Source: Chloroflexota bacterium (GTDB lineage Bacteria > Chloroflexota > Chloroflexia > Chloroflexales > Roseiflexaceae). Taken from it: a stretch of 63,233 bases of DNA. Within the stretch, counting starts at the first letter, position 1, and each line of letters starts with the position of its first letter. Under the pieces are notes generated by a model, which did not search any database, was not told where the DNA came from, and saw only the letters and a list, made by a program, of their open reading frames with translations. This document shows positions 8,784 through 17,373 of the stretch, one piece after another. The DNA lies in the NCBI GenBank assembly GCA_013388755.1, contig JACAEQ010000009.1, positions 1 through 63,233 of the forward strand. Direction: 5' to 3'. A program made the position numbers and the translations under genes.

Positions 8784-9029
8784 TCAGCAAGCGACCTCGG
8801 TCGCACCGAGGATGTGCTGGATGATGCGGAGCGACTGGCGGAGATGCCGGTTAGGGAAGCGCCCGTACACGAGGTTCAGGTGCCGGTGGAGTTGCTCGAC
8901 GTAGCGTCGTGAGAGTGTAATGGTGTCAGAGAGAGTCTGAACGTCACCGGCGGCGGACTCACGGCAGTCACAGGCGAGGATGGGTTGAACCTGCTCAGGA
9001 GCGCCGCCAGGTAGAGTGTGAGGGTTCAT
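8784..9029 (-). CDS. Small hypothetical protein upstream of the HTH/ATPase operon
   Basis: An 81-residue reading frame with no recognised family. Its C-terminal half (LSRRYVEQLHRHLNLVYGR, then PNRHLRQSLRIIQHI) looks like two amphipathic basic helices, plausible for a nucleic-acid-binding or regulatory peptide. GGAAGGAG lies 10-12 bases before the ATG, and a promoter-like pair lies at 9156-9185. The 246 bases between it and the first HTH gene hold no clear gene. A chance frame cannot be excluded. Confidence 0.45.
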   Translation of the reverse strand: MNPHTLPGGAPEQVQPILACDCRESAAGDVQTLSDTITLSRRYVEQLHRHLNLVYGRFPNRHLRQSLRIIQHILGATEVAC

Positions 9030-9155
9030 GAGAGGGGTTCTCCTTCCTATTACTACAGGTCTGGCGTCAACGGCAAGCGCACCAGGGTTACGGATGTTGG
9101 TGGAGTGGTTGCCTGCTGCTCATGCAGTGTCCTGGCCGGATGCGCTATGGGCGGT

Positions 9156-9185
9156 AGTATAGTGTTTACCATTTTTTAATGTAAG
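9156..9185 (-). promoter_or_regulatory. Probable promoter of the 9029-4733 minus-strand operon
   Basis: On the minus strand CTTACA (9185-9180) and TATACT (9161-9156) are separated by 18 bases in a locally AT-rich stretch, about 125 bases before the small hypothetical gene. The -10 is strong and the -35 is four of six. Confidence 0.45.
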
Positions 9186-9229
9186 GGGCTTCGTGTCCCT
9201 TTATGTGGTAATAGTTTCGGGTTATTCGT

Positions 9230-9353
9230 GGGTGGTACCAGGGTCACGCACCGGCGCGATTCTGCCGGTACGTGAAGGGCGGTTCGCGCGCCATCCTTCC
9301 ACGGGAGTACCACCCTGCCGCAGGGTATCACGAAGATCGCCGGCGGCGATCTT
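9230..9353. other. Multi-branched inverted-repeat structure (possible ncRNA or fold-back element)
   Basis: GGGTGGTAC (9230-9238) pairs perfectly with GTACCACCC (9307-9315). Enclosed are an 11-bp hairpin with one mismatch (TCACG-c-ACCGGC, 9244-9255, with GCCGGT-a-CGTGA, 9264-9275) and a shorter hairpin (GGCG/CGCC, 9278-9292), giving a three-way junction. A second perfect hairpin follows (AAGATCGCC-GGC-GGCGATCTT, 9333-9353). It lies between divergent promoters (9156-9185 and 9409), outside both predicted transcripts. The 9030-9467 gap otherwise shows nothing recognisable. Confidence 0.5.
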
Positions 9354-9408
9354 CCCGTGTTCATCGCGTCGTAACCATCTGGATGATGCCAGACTGTCCA
9401 GGAGCGTG

Positions 9409-9414
9409 TATAAT
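9409..9414 (+). promoter_or_regulatory. TATAAT -10 box of the L,D-transpeptidase gene
   Basis: A perfect TATAAT lies 54 bases before the chosen ATG. The -35 region (around 9386-9391) is not close to TTGACA, so an activator or an extended -10 may be used. Confidence 0.4.
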
Positions 9415-9467
9415 TATTGTGATAAAACATCTCGCCAGGTGTGCCGGTTGTGCTTGCTGAGGTGCAT

Positions 9468-10709
9468 ATGAGCTTCCGGTCCTACCGCTCGCAATTGGTG
9501 GCAGCAAGTGCGGCGCTGTTGCTTACACTGGCCATCGCTCTACCTGCCGATCTCGCCGCCTTACAGCGGTCGCCGGCCGCTGATTTCGCGCCGCCGTTAT
9601 CAGCGGCTGAGGAACGCGCGGCCGTTACTGCTGCTCGCGCCGCCGACGCAGCCCGCAGAGCCGTGGCACTGCAACAACAGGGCGCGCAAGATGCCGCAAC
9701 GCTCCCGACGGTGCAGAATATGTACTTCGCGCCGTCCGGCTTCCATGTGAGCGAGCGTACCGGTTTCCTCAGCTTCTGGCGCAAGAATGGTGGTGTACTG
9801 ATCTTTGGCTATCCCATCAGCGGTGAAATGGTCGAGGATGGTCGCATTGTGCAATACTTTGAGCGCGCTCGCTTTGAGTACCATCCTGAAAACATTGGCA
9901 CCGAGGATCAGGTGATGCTCGGGTTGCTTGGCAACGAGGTCACCGGTGGTCGTGACTTCCCCGACGGCCAGCCGGACGCCGGGCGCATCTACTTCCCGGA
10001 GACGCGCCAGACGCTTGGCGGGAAGTTCCTGAAGTTCTGGGAAAAGCGCGGGGGCCTGCGTGTCTTTGGCTTCCCGATCAGCGAACCGCTGGAAGAAATC
10101 AGCCCGATCGACGGCCAGGTGCGAATCGCCCAGTATTTTGAGCGCGCCCGCTTTGAGTACCATCCCGAAGATATGGGGGCCTTCTATCGCCAGATGGAGC
10201 AGGCCAACGGCCTGACGCTGGCGACGCTGCACGAGGTGCAACTCGGCGATCTCGGGCGCCAGGCGCTGCAACTGCGCGGCTACGCGCCGCAATCGGTTGG
10301 CCAGATGCTCGGCGCCCCCGTATGGTCACCCGCTCTCTTCGTACGCCGCATCGAGGTCAACCTGTCCACCCAGATGCTTACCGCGTTTGAGGGGGATGTG
10401 CCGGTCTACCGCGCTCCGGTGGCGACCGGGCGAGATGGCTTCAATACGCCCGCCGGATCATTCGCCATTTACTATAAACTTCCCATGCAAACCATGACCG
10501 GCTCGGCTGGCGGTGAGTCGTGGTATGTCCCTGACATCCCGTGGGTGCAGTATGTTGTCGGCGGCGTAGCGCTGCATGGCACCTACTGGCACGATGCATG
10601 GGGTACCGGAGTGCGCATGTCGCACGGGTGTATTAACCTGAACATTGACGACGCTGAGTGGCTGTATGAGTGGGCCGACGTTGGCACCCGGGTAGATATT
10701 ACCTACTGA
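9468..10709 (+). CDS. L,D-transpeptidase (YkuD) with two duplicated N-terminal repeats
   Basis: A 413-residue exported enzyme that cross-links peptidoglycan or attaches proteins to it. A signal peptide occupies residues 1-30 and an Ala-rich segment 46-72. Two copies of a GYPISxxx...QYFERARFEYHPE module follow (about 113-141 and 201-234), of a type often seen in Chloroflexota wall proteins. The YkuD domain (about 290-413) has the catalytic H370 (ALHGTYWHD) and SHGCINL with Cys388. The ATG at 9468 has GAGG five bases upstream and directly precedes the signal peptide; an in-frame GTG at 9441 is less likely. Confidence 0.92.
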   Translation: MSFRSYRSQLVAASAALLLTLAIALPADLAALQRSPAADFAPPLSAAEERAAVTAARAADAARRAVALQQQGAQDAATLPTVQNMYFAPSGFHVSERTGFLSFWRKNGGVLIFGYPISGEMVEDGRIVQYFERARFEYHPENIGTEDQVMLGLLGNEVTGGRDFPDGQPDAGRIYFPETRQTLGGKFLKFWEKRGGLRVFGFPISEPLEEISPIDGQVRIAQYFERARFEYHPEDMGAFYRQMEQANGLTLATLHEVQLGDLGRQALQLRGYAPQSVGQMLGAPVWSPALFVRRIEVNLSTQMLTAFEGDVPVYRAPVATGRDGFNTPAGSFAIYYKLPMQTMTGSAGGESWYVPDIPWVQYVVGGVALHGTYWHDAWGTGVRMSHGCINLNIDDAEWLYEWADVGTRVDITY

Positions 10710-10720
10710 CGTTCCAGTCC

Positions 10721-10749
10721 TTGACAACCCCATCCCTTCGTGCTACCCT
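10721..10749 (+). promoter_or_regulatory. Promoter of the rel gene
   Basis: TTGACA (10721-10726), a 17-base spacer and TACCCT (10744-10749). The predicted 5' leader is about 45 bases. The -35 is perfect and the -10 matches three of six. Confidence 0.5.
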
Positions 10750-10799
10750 ACCCGCCAATATCCAGTTGACCTTCTGCCGCCGCGTCGCAGGCCAGTAGT

Positions 10800-13115
10800 A
10801 TGAACTCACCAGCAACACTCGCGGTGAGCAGTGGCGATGTCGCCACCGACTCCAACGTACGACCGGCGCGCCGCCCCAATGCTGCGTTGCCCGTTCCTCT
10901 GCGCCCCAACCCGGAGTTTGCCCATAGCCCCGTTGCCGACGAACTCGTTGCCCGGCTGAAGCTTTATCAGCGGAATCCGGCCGCCGTCGGGCGCACCGAG
11001 AATGGCGCCCGCAGTGAAGAACTGGTGCGCAACGCCTATGCGGTTGCCCGCGAAGCGCATGGTAAGCAGACGCGCGACTCCGGCGAACCCTATATCGATC
11101 ACCCGGTCGCCGTCGCCCATATCCTGCTCGACCTGCAACTCGATGCTGCTTCAGTCGCTGCAGCGCTGCTGCACGACGTCATCGAGGATACGATCGTCAC
11201 CAAAGAGCAGGTCGCAACCTTGTTCGGCGATGAGATCGCCAACCTGGTTGATGGTGTTACAAAACTCTCGGCCCTCGAAGCTCGCACCCGCGAGGAGGCG
11301 CAGGTCGGCACCTATCGCAAAATGTTCATCGCAATGGCCGATGACCCGCGGGTTGTGCTGGTCAAGCTTGCCGACCGGCTGCACAACATCCGCACCATCG
11401 GCTCGATTTCCGACGAACGCCAGAAGCGTATGGCGCGCGAGACCCTCGAGATCTATGCCCCGCTGGCCCATCGCCTCGGTATCTGGCAGATCAAGTGGGA
11501 ACTGGAAGATCGCGCATTTGCTATCCTCAACCCGGAGAAATATCAGGAGATCAGCCGCCAGCTTGCACTGCGACGTGATGCACGCGAACGGCTTGTCCAT
11601 CGGGTGATTCAGCGATTGCGCCAGGTGCTCGAAAAAGAGGGGATCAAGGCTGAAATCACCGGCCGGCCAAAACATATCTATTCCATCTACCGTAAGATGG
11701 AACGTAAGGGCGTGAGTCTTGATCAGATCTACGACCAGCTTGCCGTGCGCGTGATCGTGAACTCGGTTGCCGATTGTTATCGCGTGCTCGGCATCGTGCA
11801 TGCGGCCTGGCCCCCCGTGCCCGGCGAGTTTGATGATTATATTGCCATGCCGAAAGAGAGCATGTACCGCTCGCTGCATACGACCGTCTTGATCCCTGGC
11901 GGGCAGCCGTGTGAGGTGCAGATCCGTACGGTGGACATGCACGAGGTCGCAGAGCGCGGTATTGCAGCGCACTGGCGCTATAAGGAAGGGTTCAGCCGCA
12001 CCGATACCTCCTTTGAAAGTAAGCTGGCATGGCTGCGTGGTTTGATCGAGTGGCGTCGCGACCTGACCGATGCCCACGAGTTCGTCGATTCGTTCAAGTC
12101 CGACGTGCTCGAAGAACAGGTGTACGTCTTTACCCCCAAAGGAAAAATTATCGATCTCCCGGTCGGTGCGACACCGGTCGATTTCGCCTATCGTATTCAC
12201 TCTGACATCGGGCATAGCTGCGTCGGCGCCAAGGTGAACAATCGCATCGTTCCTCTTGACTACCAGCTCCAGAACGGCGAGATCGTCCATATCATGACGT
12301 CGAAGACGCCGCGTGGCCCGAGCCGCGACTGGCTCAACTTCGTCAAGACCAGTGGGGCGCGGAATCACATCCGGCGCTATTTCAAACGTCTCGACCGCAC
12401 TGAGAATATTGCCGCCGGTCGCGACTTGCTCGAAAAAGAACTGAAACGCCTTGGTCTGTCGGTGCCGTTCGAGGAAATTGTCGCCATCACTGGCCTCAAG
12501 ACGATTGACGAGGTGTTCGCCCAGATCGGGAGCGGTGATACAACCGCGCGCCAGGTGGCGCAGAAGATTCTGACCCATCGTGCTCCTACCGGCGCGGATG
12601 ACCTGGCGGACATTCCTCAGGTCACGCCGCCGCCTGAACGCACGACAGACCCGAGCATTATCAGCGTGCGTGGTGTCGATCGTGTGCTGACACGACTGGC
12701 ACGTTGCTGCAACCCGGTGGTTGGCGAACCAATCGTCGGTTTCGTCACGCGCGGCAAGGGCATCACTGTGCACCGCGCCGATTGCCGCACCATTATCAAT
12801 GAGCGTGACCGCGCCCGCCTGGTTGAGGTCACATGGGGCGCGGCGGCGCCCAGGCAGGGCTACCCTGTGCCGGTGCGGATCGAGGCCTGGGATCGCGTCG
12901 GCCTCTGGCGTGATGTCTCGGGTACGATTGCCGACGCCGGTATCAATATCGACGCTGTCGAACAGGTCATGACCCGTCGCCCTGGTCGCGCGGTACTCGC
13001 CGCAATACTACGTATTCAGAGTATTGCGCAGTTGACCTCGATCCTCGATAAGCTCAACCGTCTCCCGGACGTTATTGAAGCCCGCCGCGAACAGAACACT
13101 GCACCAGGCGCGTAA
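10800..13115 (+). CDS. rel: Bifunctional (p)ppGpp synthetase/hydrolase RelA/SpoT
   Basis: A 771-residue stringent-response enzyme. The HD hydrolase domain is intact (HPVAVAHILLDL, then LLHDVIEDT with H125-D126 and E129-D130). The synthetase domain shows GRPKHIYSIYRKM and MYRSLHTTV, followed by a TGS domain (VYVFTPKGKIIDLPVGATP), a zinc-finger-like region containing RCCNPVVG, and a C-terminal ACT domain (about 690-765). All domains are full length, so it should make and degrade (p)ppGpp at the ribosome. The first ~45 residues are Pro/Ala-rich and poorly conserved in style, so the true start could be internal. It has its own TTGACA promoter. Confidence 0.96.
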   Translation: MNSPATLAVSSGDVATDSNVRPARRPNAALPVPLRPNPEFAHSPVADELVARLKLYQRNPAAVGRTENGARSEELVRNAYAVAREAHGKQTRDSGEPYIDHPVAVAHILLDLQLDAASVAAALLHDVIEDTIVTKEQVATLFGDEIANLVDGVTKLSALEARTREEAQVGTYRKMFIAMADDPRVVLVKLADRLHNIRTIGSISDERQKRMARETLEIYAPLAHRLGIWQIKWELEDRAFAILNPEKYQEISRQLALRRDARERLVHRVIQRLRQVLEKEGIKAEITGRPKHIYSIYRKMERKGVSLDQIYDQLAVRVIVNSVADCYRVLGIVHAAWPPVPGEFDDYIAMPKESMYRSLHTTVLIPGGQPCEVQIRTVDMHEVAERGIAAHWRYKEGFSRTDTSFESKLAWLRGLIEWRRDLTDAHEFVDSFKSDVLEEQVYVFTPKGKIIDLPVGATPVDFAYRIHSDIGHSCVGAKVNNRIVPLDYQLQNGEIVHIMTSKTPRGPSRDWLNFVKTSGARNHIRRYFKRLDRTENIAAGRDLLEKELKRLGLSVPFEEIVAITGLKTIDEVFAQIGSGDTTARQVAQKILTHRAPTGADDLADIPQVTPPPERTTDPSIISVRGVDRVLTRLARCCNPVVGEPIVGFVTRGKGITVHRADCRTIINERDRARLVEVTWGAAAPRQGYPVPVRIEAWDRVGLWRDVSGTIADAGINIDAVEQVMTRRPGRAVLAAILRIQSIAQLTSILDKLNRLPDVIEARREQNTAPGA

Positions 13116-13155
13116 CCTGGCGCGCACCTGGTTTTGATTACCTCACCAGACGGAC

Positions 13156-13368
13156 CTATCGCTGCCTGTCTCTGTCAGCCTGCGCCGTGGCCAGGTCACG
13201 CCAGGTTCGCGTCTCGGCTAACGCGGCACGGTGCGCCGCCTCAGCACACGCGCCGCACAATGGCCACCCACCGGCAATCTGGATTTCCTGCGCCAGTGTG
13301 CCGCAATCGGCGCACCGATTCATGGCTCGCTGCACCTCGTTCCGAACATCGCCCGTCATACCATTCAT
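13156..13368 (-). CDS. Small zinc-ribbon protein
   Basis: About 70 residues with two Cys pairs: RCADCGTL and, after a short spacer, WPLCGACAEAAH, forming a likely four-Cys zinc ribbon followed by a charged helix (TWRDLATAQADRDRQR). ATG 13368 has GGGAGG at a good distance; ATG 13371 directly before it is an alternative. It is convergent to rel (40 bp beyond its stop) and divergent from the hydrolase at 13508. Function unknown. The paired Cys motifs are the main reason to prefer this strand. Confidence 0.6.
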   Translation of the reverse strand: MNGMTGDVRNEVQRAMNRCADCGTLAQEIQIAGGWPLCGACAEAAHRAALAETRTWRDLATAQADRDRQR

Positions 13369-13507
13369 CATACCCTCCCCTCTGCACATGCGACGTTCGG
13401 CTGTGATACCATGGCGACCAGCCCGTCAACGATCCAGGTCCAGCATATACCATCGTCACTGCGGCCCGTCTCCGGCCAGACTATGGTGAAACTGCGGAGA
13501 ACCGCGT

Positions 13508-14590
13508 ATGCCTGTCCTGTTTGTTCATGGAATCGGAATTCACGACGTCTCCCGTTTTCAGCAACGCTTTGTCGCCGTGCGCGACTCGCTGCGTGTGCAT
13601 ATGGCAACGCCTTTACCGCCTGAGGCGTTCTTTCCCGTCTTCTGGGGCGACTGGGGACCGGCGGCGTGGTATCGCGGCCGGGCGCTCGAAACGCCGCATC
13701 CGAAAGCGGCACAGGCGCCACTGCCCGCCGACCCGGCGCTCGACACGTTGCAGACACTGCTGGCGGAGCCGGGACCATTGCGAGAACTGCTGGCCACGCT
13801 GTCGATTTCTGACGACACACTGGTACGCGCTGCGGCACTCAGCGCGGGTGCGCCCGACCGCGCCGCGCTGACGGTGAAACGCCTGGCAGTGCGCACACGT
13901 CTGCTGACACCGCACCATGCAGCACTGCCGGGAAGCCAGGTGGCTGCCGGCTGGGATGCACTGCGCGATGTGCTGGCGCTGATCTTCGAGCCGCAACGCG
14001 CCGTGCCGAAAGGGCTGCCACAGGCGTTCAGTTACCCGCTATGGGCCGCGGTGACCTCACTGGCGCGCCACATGCGCGCCGGCCTGATGCAACTGACGAC
14101 CGAGTTCCTCGGCGACGCACTGGCCTATTTCAGCCGCGGCGCCGAGGTGCGCCGCCTGGTTGATGCAGCGGTCCGGCAGGCATGCCAGGCGCGCCCCGGC
14201 GAGCCAGTGATCCTGATCGGCCACAGCCTCGGCGGGGTCATTGCGTACGAGTACCTGGTCGATCCTGCCTTTCGTGGCCGGCCACCGGCACGTCTGCTGG
14301 CGACCGTAGGCGCGCCGGTGGCACTGTTTGCCGAGTATGGGATGCTGGCGGGGCAGACGCGTGGCAACGGGCCGCCGCGCCCTGCCGGGCTACCGCATCC
14401 CTGGCTCAATATCTATGACCCCGACGATCTCCTCAGCCTGCCGATCGGCGGCGTGTTCCCGCAGCATGCCGGCGGCGACCGCTCCTGTGCCTCAGGGAAG
14501 CCTTTTCCCGCTTCGCATAGCGCCTACTGGGAGAACGCCGCAGTGATCAGGGCAATTGCCGCCGCGCTGGAACAGGACGATCGACGATAG
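13508..14590 (+). CDS. Alpha/beta-hydrolase, lipase-like
   Basis: A 360-residue protein opening with MPVLFVHGIGIHD, whose HGIG loop matches the oxyanion-hole region of alpha/beta hydrolases. The nucleophile elbow is ILIGHSLGGVIAYEYL. A Tyr-Asp-Asp segment (NIYDPDDLLSLP) may supply the acid, and a late HS pair (PASHSAYW) is a candidate catalytic His. There is no signal peptide, so it is probably cytoplasmic. GGAG lies about 10 bases before the ATG. The substrate cannot be told; a lipase/esterase or a PGAP1/DUF676-like role fits. Confidence 0.8.
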   Translation: MPVLFVHGIGIHDVSRFQQRFVAVRDSLRVHMATPLPPEAFFPVFWGDWGPAAWYRGRALETPHPKAAQAPLPADPALDTLQTLLAEPGPLRELLATLSISDDTLVRAAALSAGAPDRAALTVKRLAVRTRLLTPHHAALPGSQVAAGWDALRDVLALIFEPQRAVPKGLPQAFSYPLWAAVTSLARHMRAGLMQLTTEFLGDALAYFSRGAEVRRLVDAAVRQACQARPGEPVILIGHSLGGVIAYEYLVDPAFRGRPPARLLATVGAPVALFAEYGMLAGQTRGNGPPRPAGLPHPWLNIYDPDDLLSLPIGGVFPQHAGGDRSCASGKPFPASHSAYWENAAVIRAIAAALEQDDRR

Positions 14591-14799
14591 GCGCCGCCGG
14601 GCGACCGGTGTGCAATGGTACTTCGATACCGGATACCACGCACAATGGCTAGCCCCTGGTTATGCTGCAGAACAGGACAGTAGTGGGATTGTACGAGCCA
14701 CCTTCGTAGTTGGTGAAATGGTGACAACAACATTTTACCTGCCCTGACATTGTCTGCTACCGTGTTCGTATCGGGGCCATGTAGCATCAGGAGGAACCC

Positions 14800-15183
14800 A
14801 TGTTCGCCCGTTTCATCAACCTGCGCATGGTTGCGCTTCTCGCCCTCGCGCTGGTCCTCTCCACCGTTGCCTATGGCTTTGCTGCCGCCAACAACGTCGA
14901 CCCAAGCAGCGCCGGCGATGGCCAGGCCGCAATCAGCGGCTACACCGTCACCAACATTCGCTACACGCTCGACCCGGCCAACCCGGTGAACCTGTCGGCG
15001 GTGAGCTTCACCGTCACGCCGGCCACAGCGGCGCAGAAGCCAACGAGTGTGTACGTCAAACTGGTGGATACCGGCACGACCTATACCAGCTGCACCAATC
15101 CATCGGGCGACAACTGGACGTGCAGCGTGACCGGTGTGACGGCGGCGCAGGCGAACCAGTTACGCGTCATTGCCGCCCAGTAG
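14800..15183 (+). CDS. Small exported protein, putative SipW-type signal peptidase substrate
   Basis: A 127-residue protein with a hydrophobic N-terminus (MVALLALALVLSTVAYGFA) leading into AAANNVDPSSAGDG, then a beta-rich body with Thr/Val alternation and two Cys (TSCTNPSGDNWTCSV) that could form a disulfide. AGGAGG precedes the ATG. The next gene is a SipW-like signal peptidase and the third an RTX protein whose cleavage region is similar (AATNTIADSS). This layout resembles TasA/camelysin loci, where a dedicated peptidase matures a fibre protein. That role is inference; no family is recognised. Confidence 0.7.
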   Translation: MFARFINLRMVALLALALVLSTVAYGFAAANNVDPSSAGDGQAAISGYTVTNIRYTLDPANPVNLSAVSFTVTPATAAQKPTSVYVKLVDTGTTYTSCTNPSGDNWTCSVTGVTAAQANQLRVIAAQ

Positions 15184-15194
15184 TGCCGCGCGTG

Positions 15195-16748
15195 ATGAAG
15201 CGGCGTCACAATGGCGTGACACCACCTCATCGCCTTTCACGTGACGGTCGAATGACACGCCGTGCCCCCAACCCGATGATTGCAGCGTTGCTGCTGGCGC
15301 TGCTCGTCGTTGCCTGGATCGCCGCTGCACCCGTGCAGTTCGGCGGCCAGGCAATGTATGTTATCGTCTCCGGCAACAGCATGGAGCCGACAATGTACCG
15401 CGGCGACCTGGCGGTGCTTCTGCGCGCCGAGGCGTATCGTGTCGGTGATGTCGTTACCTATCGCCATCCGACCATCGGCCCCGTGATTCACCGCATTATT
15501 GGAGTTGACGATGGGCGCTTCGTGCTGCAGGGTGACCATAATAGCTGGGAAGACGACTATCGTCCGGCGCATGATGATATCTACGGCCGTCTCTGGTTTT
15601 TCGTCCCGCGCCTGGGCGCCGCACTCGATAGCATGCGCGCGCCGCTGCCAATGGCGTTGCTGGCGCTTGCGATAGGGGCCATTGCGATGTATCCAGCTCT
15701 CAAGATCGGTACACGACAACGCGACGCCGGCACTTCTGCCGGCCCGGCGCGACCTCACGCCGGCTTGAGCCGCAGCGATCTGCTGTTCGCCGTGGCGGCG
15801 CTTGGTTTCGCAGCGGCAGTGCTGGCATTGTTCGCCTTCACACGCCCCCTGACCCGTACGACTGGCGTTGATATTCCCTATACACACAGCGGGCAGTTCA
15901 GCTACCGCGCCGATGTTCCACCCGGCATCTACGACGGGACGGTAGCGCAAACTGGCGATCCGATCTTCCGCCGTGTCACATCGGCGCTACCGGCCACATT
16001 CGCGTATCGCTTCAGCACCGAGCAACCGACACAGCTCAGCGGTAACTGCGCGCTGTACGCCGAATTGTCCGATGGCGACGGGTGGCGGCGCTCGCTGGAA
16101 CTGCAGCCGGAGACGCCATTGCAGGGAACTGGCTGCACTGTGGCCGGCATCATTGACCTGGCGCAGGTGCAGGCGCTGATCGACGCCTTTGAGGAGCAGA
16201 CCGGCGTGTCGCGCACGCAGTATACGCTCGCGCTGGCGCCTCGCGTCACAATCACTGGCTCGCTGGCGGGCGAAGGTCTTGATGATACATTCACGCCACG
16301 CTTCGCCTTCCGCGTTGACCACGACCGGCTGGTGCCGATGTCGCAGGAGACGATGCCGGCTCAACAGGGTATGGTGCGCGGGACGAAGGTGCTGGCCAGC
16401 ACGATCCCGTTGCCGGGTGGCGCGCTCGATGTTGGCATGGCACGACGGCTCGCGCTCTCGTTGCTGATGATTGCGATCAGCGCCGGGTTGCTGCTCTGGC
16501 GTGGCGTGCTGCGAACCGAACAGGATACGGCAGCGCGCGTCCGCTTCCACTTTGGCGAACACCTGGCGACGGCGCGGGCGCTCGACCTTTCGGGCGCGCG
16601 TGTCGTCGATCTTGCGGAGGTGGACGATCTCGGCAAACTGGCGGAACGGCTCGGCCGGCCGATTATCGAAACGCCACACGGTTTCGTGCTCCTTGATGGC
16701 GATGTTGCGTACCGTCTGAGATCGCAGGCCGGAGACGAAGCGCCATGA
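15195..16748 (+). CDS. SipW-type signal peptidase I fused to a DUF5305-like domain
   Basis: About 517 residues. The N-terminal part is a signal peptidase of the ER/archaeal/SipW class: membrane segment (about 28-46), catalytic serine in VSGNSMEPTMYRGDL (S62), and His (VIHRIIG, H99) where bacterial LepB has Lys. Two further spans (about 148-168 and 195-215) lead to an extracytoplasmic domain (about 215-410) like DUF5305, and a last span lies near 415-437 before a short cytoplasmic tail. ATG 15195 lies 12 bases after the preceding stop; ATG 15252 is an alternative. The stop overlaps the RTX gene (ATGA). Confidence 0.85.
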   Translation: MKRRHNGVTPPHRLSRDGRMTRRAPNPMIAALLLALLVVAWIAAAPVQFGGQAMYVIVSGNSMEPTMYRGDLAVLLRAEAYRVGDVVTYRHPTIGPVIHRIIGVDDGRFVLQGDHNSWEDDYRPAHDDIYGRLWFFVPRLGAALDSMRAPLPMALLALAIGAIAMYPALKIGTRQRDAGTSAGPARPHAGLSRSDLLFAVAALGFAAAVLALFAFTRPLTRTTGVDIPYTHSGQFSYRADVPPGIYDGTVAQTGDPIFRRVTSALPATFAYRFSTEQPTQLSGNCALYAELSDGDGWRRSLELQPETPLQGTGCTVAGIIDLAQVQALIDAFEEQTGVSRTQYTLALAPRVTITGSLAGEGLDDTFTPRFAFRVDHDRLVPMSQETMPAQQGMVRGTKVLASTIPLPGGALDVGMARRLALSLLMIAISAGLLLWRGVLRTEQDTAARVRFHFGEHLATARALDLSGARVVDLAEVDDLGKLAERLGRPIIETPHGFVLLDGDVAYRLRSQAGDEAP

Positions 16749-17281
16749 ACCGTTCGCTGTTGCTGCGACTGGCCGCCGGGGCGCTGACCTGGCTGGTGCT
16801 GGCTGGCCTGGCGCAGGCGCTAGCTGCCACCAACACCATTGCCGACTCGAGCCGGATGGATTACGTGCAGGCGATTACCGTGCGCGATCTGCTGCCGCCG
16901 GAATGCGCCGGCCTGAACATCACCTCCATTGTCATCGCAACGCCAGGCGGCACGACGGTGTCGAACAATGCCGCCAACCTGATCCTCGGTTCACCCCTCA
17001 ACGAGACCATCCGCTCCCAGGGCGGCATGGATTGTGTGATCGCCGGCGGCGGCAACGATCTGTTGTACGGCGGCAACGGCAGGGATTATCTGCTTGGTGG
17101 CCCGGGCAATGATACGTTGTATGGTGATGGGCAGGCCGATCACCTCTATGGCGAAGATGGCGATGACACCATCTATGGCGGCGCCGGCAACGACGTTATC
17201 GATGGCGGCCCGGGTAATGATGCATGCTATGGCCAGGGCGGCACTGACACGGCCACCAGCTGCGAAGTCTGGAGTCAGTAA
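16745..17281 (+). CDS. Exported RTX-type calcium-binding repeat protein
   Basis: A 178-residue protein with a signal-like N-terminus and, from about residue 95, five or six nonapeptide repeats of the GGxGxDxLxG type (GGGNDLLYGGNGRDYL, GGPGNDTLYGDGQADHL, GGAGNDVIDGGPGND). These form calcium-loaded beta-rolls outside the cell. Unlike classical RTX proteins it has an N-terminal signal and no type I secretion genes nearby; instead it is translationally coupled (ATGA) to the SipW-type peptidase. Two Cys flank the repeats (MDCVIAG and ATSCEVW). Likely a surface or fibre-associated protein. Confidence 0.85.
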   Translation: MNRSLLLRLAAGALTWLVLAGLAQALAATNTIADSSRMDYVQAITVRDLLPPECAGLNITSIVIATPGGTTVSNNAANLILGSPLNETIRSQGGMDCVIAGGGNDLLYGGNGRDYLLGGPGNDTLYGDGQADHLYGEDGDDTIYGGAGNDVIDGGPGNDACYGQGGTDTATSCEVWSQ

Positions 17282-17347
17282 CATGCCGTCCCGTGGCTGT
17301 ACCGGACCATCCACCCCAACTGTGAACAATTGAATATCATCCGCCGG

Positions 17348-17373
17348 GCCGCGTGGCAATGCTGCGCGGCTTT
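17348..17373 (+). terminator. Possible terminator after the RTX gene
   Basis: GCCGC (17348-17352) pairs with GCGGC (17366-17370), with an inner GCA/TGC pair and a three-base bulge, followed by TTT. Weak but correctly placed, 67 bases after the stop. Confidence 0.35.

Noticed and set aside
9229-9242. GGGTGGTACC resembling a T-box antiterminator core
   Set aside because: No specifier loop or tRNA-acceptor bulge context, no aminoacyl-tRNA or amino-acid gene downstream, and the motif pairs instead with GTACCACCC at 9307-9315.
11151-12773. 540-codon open frame antisense to rel
   Set aside because: It mirrors the codon pattern of the well-supported rel gene; long antisense frames are common in GC-rich genes, and its translation has no recognisable family.
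14591-14747. Possible short gene after the 13508-14590 hydrolase
   Set aside because: The reading frame begins inside the hydrolase gene, has no start with a ribosome site and no family resemblance.
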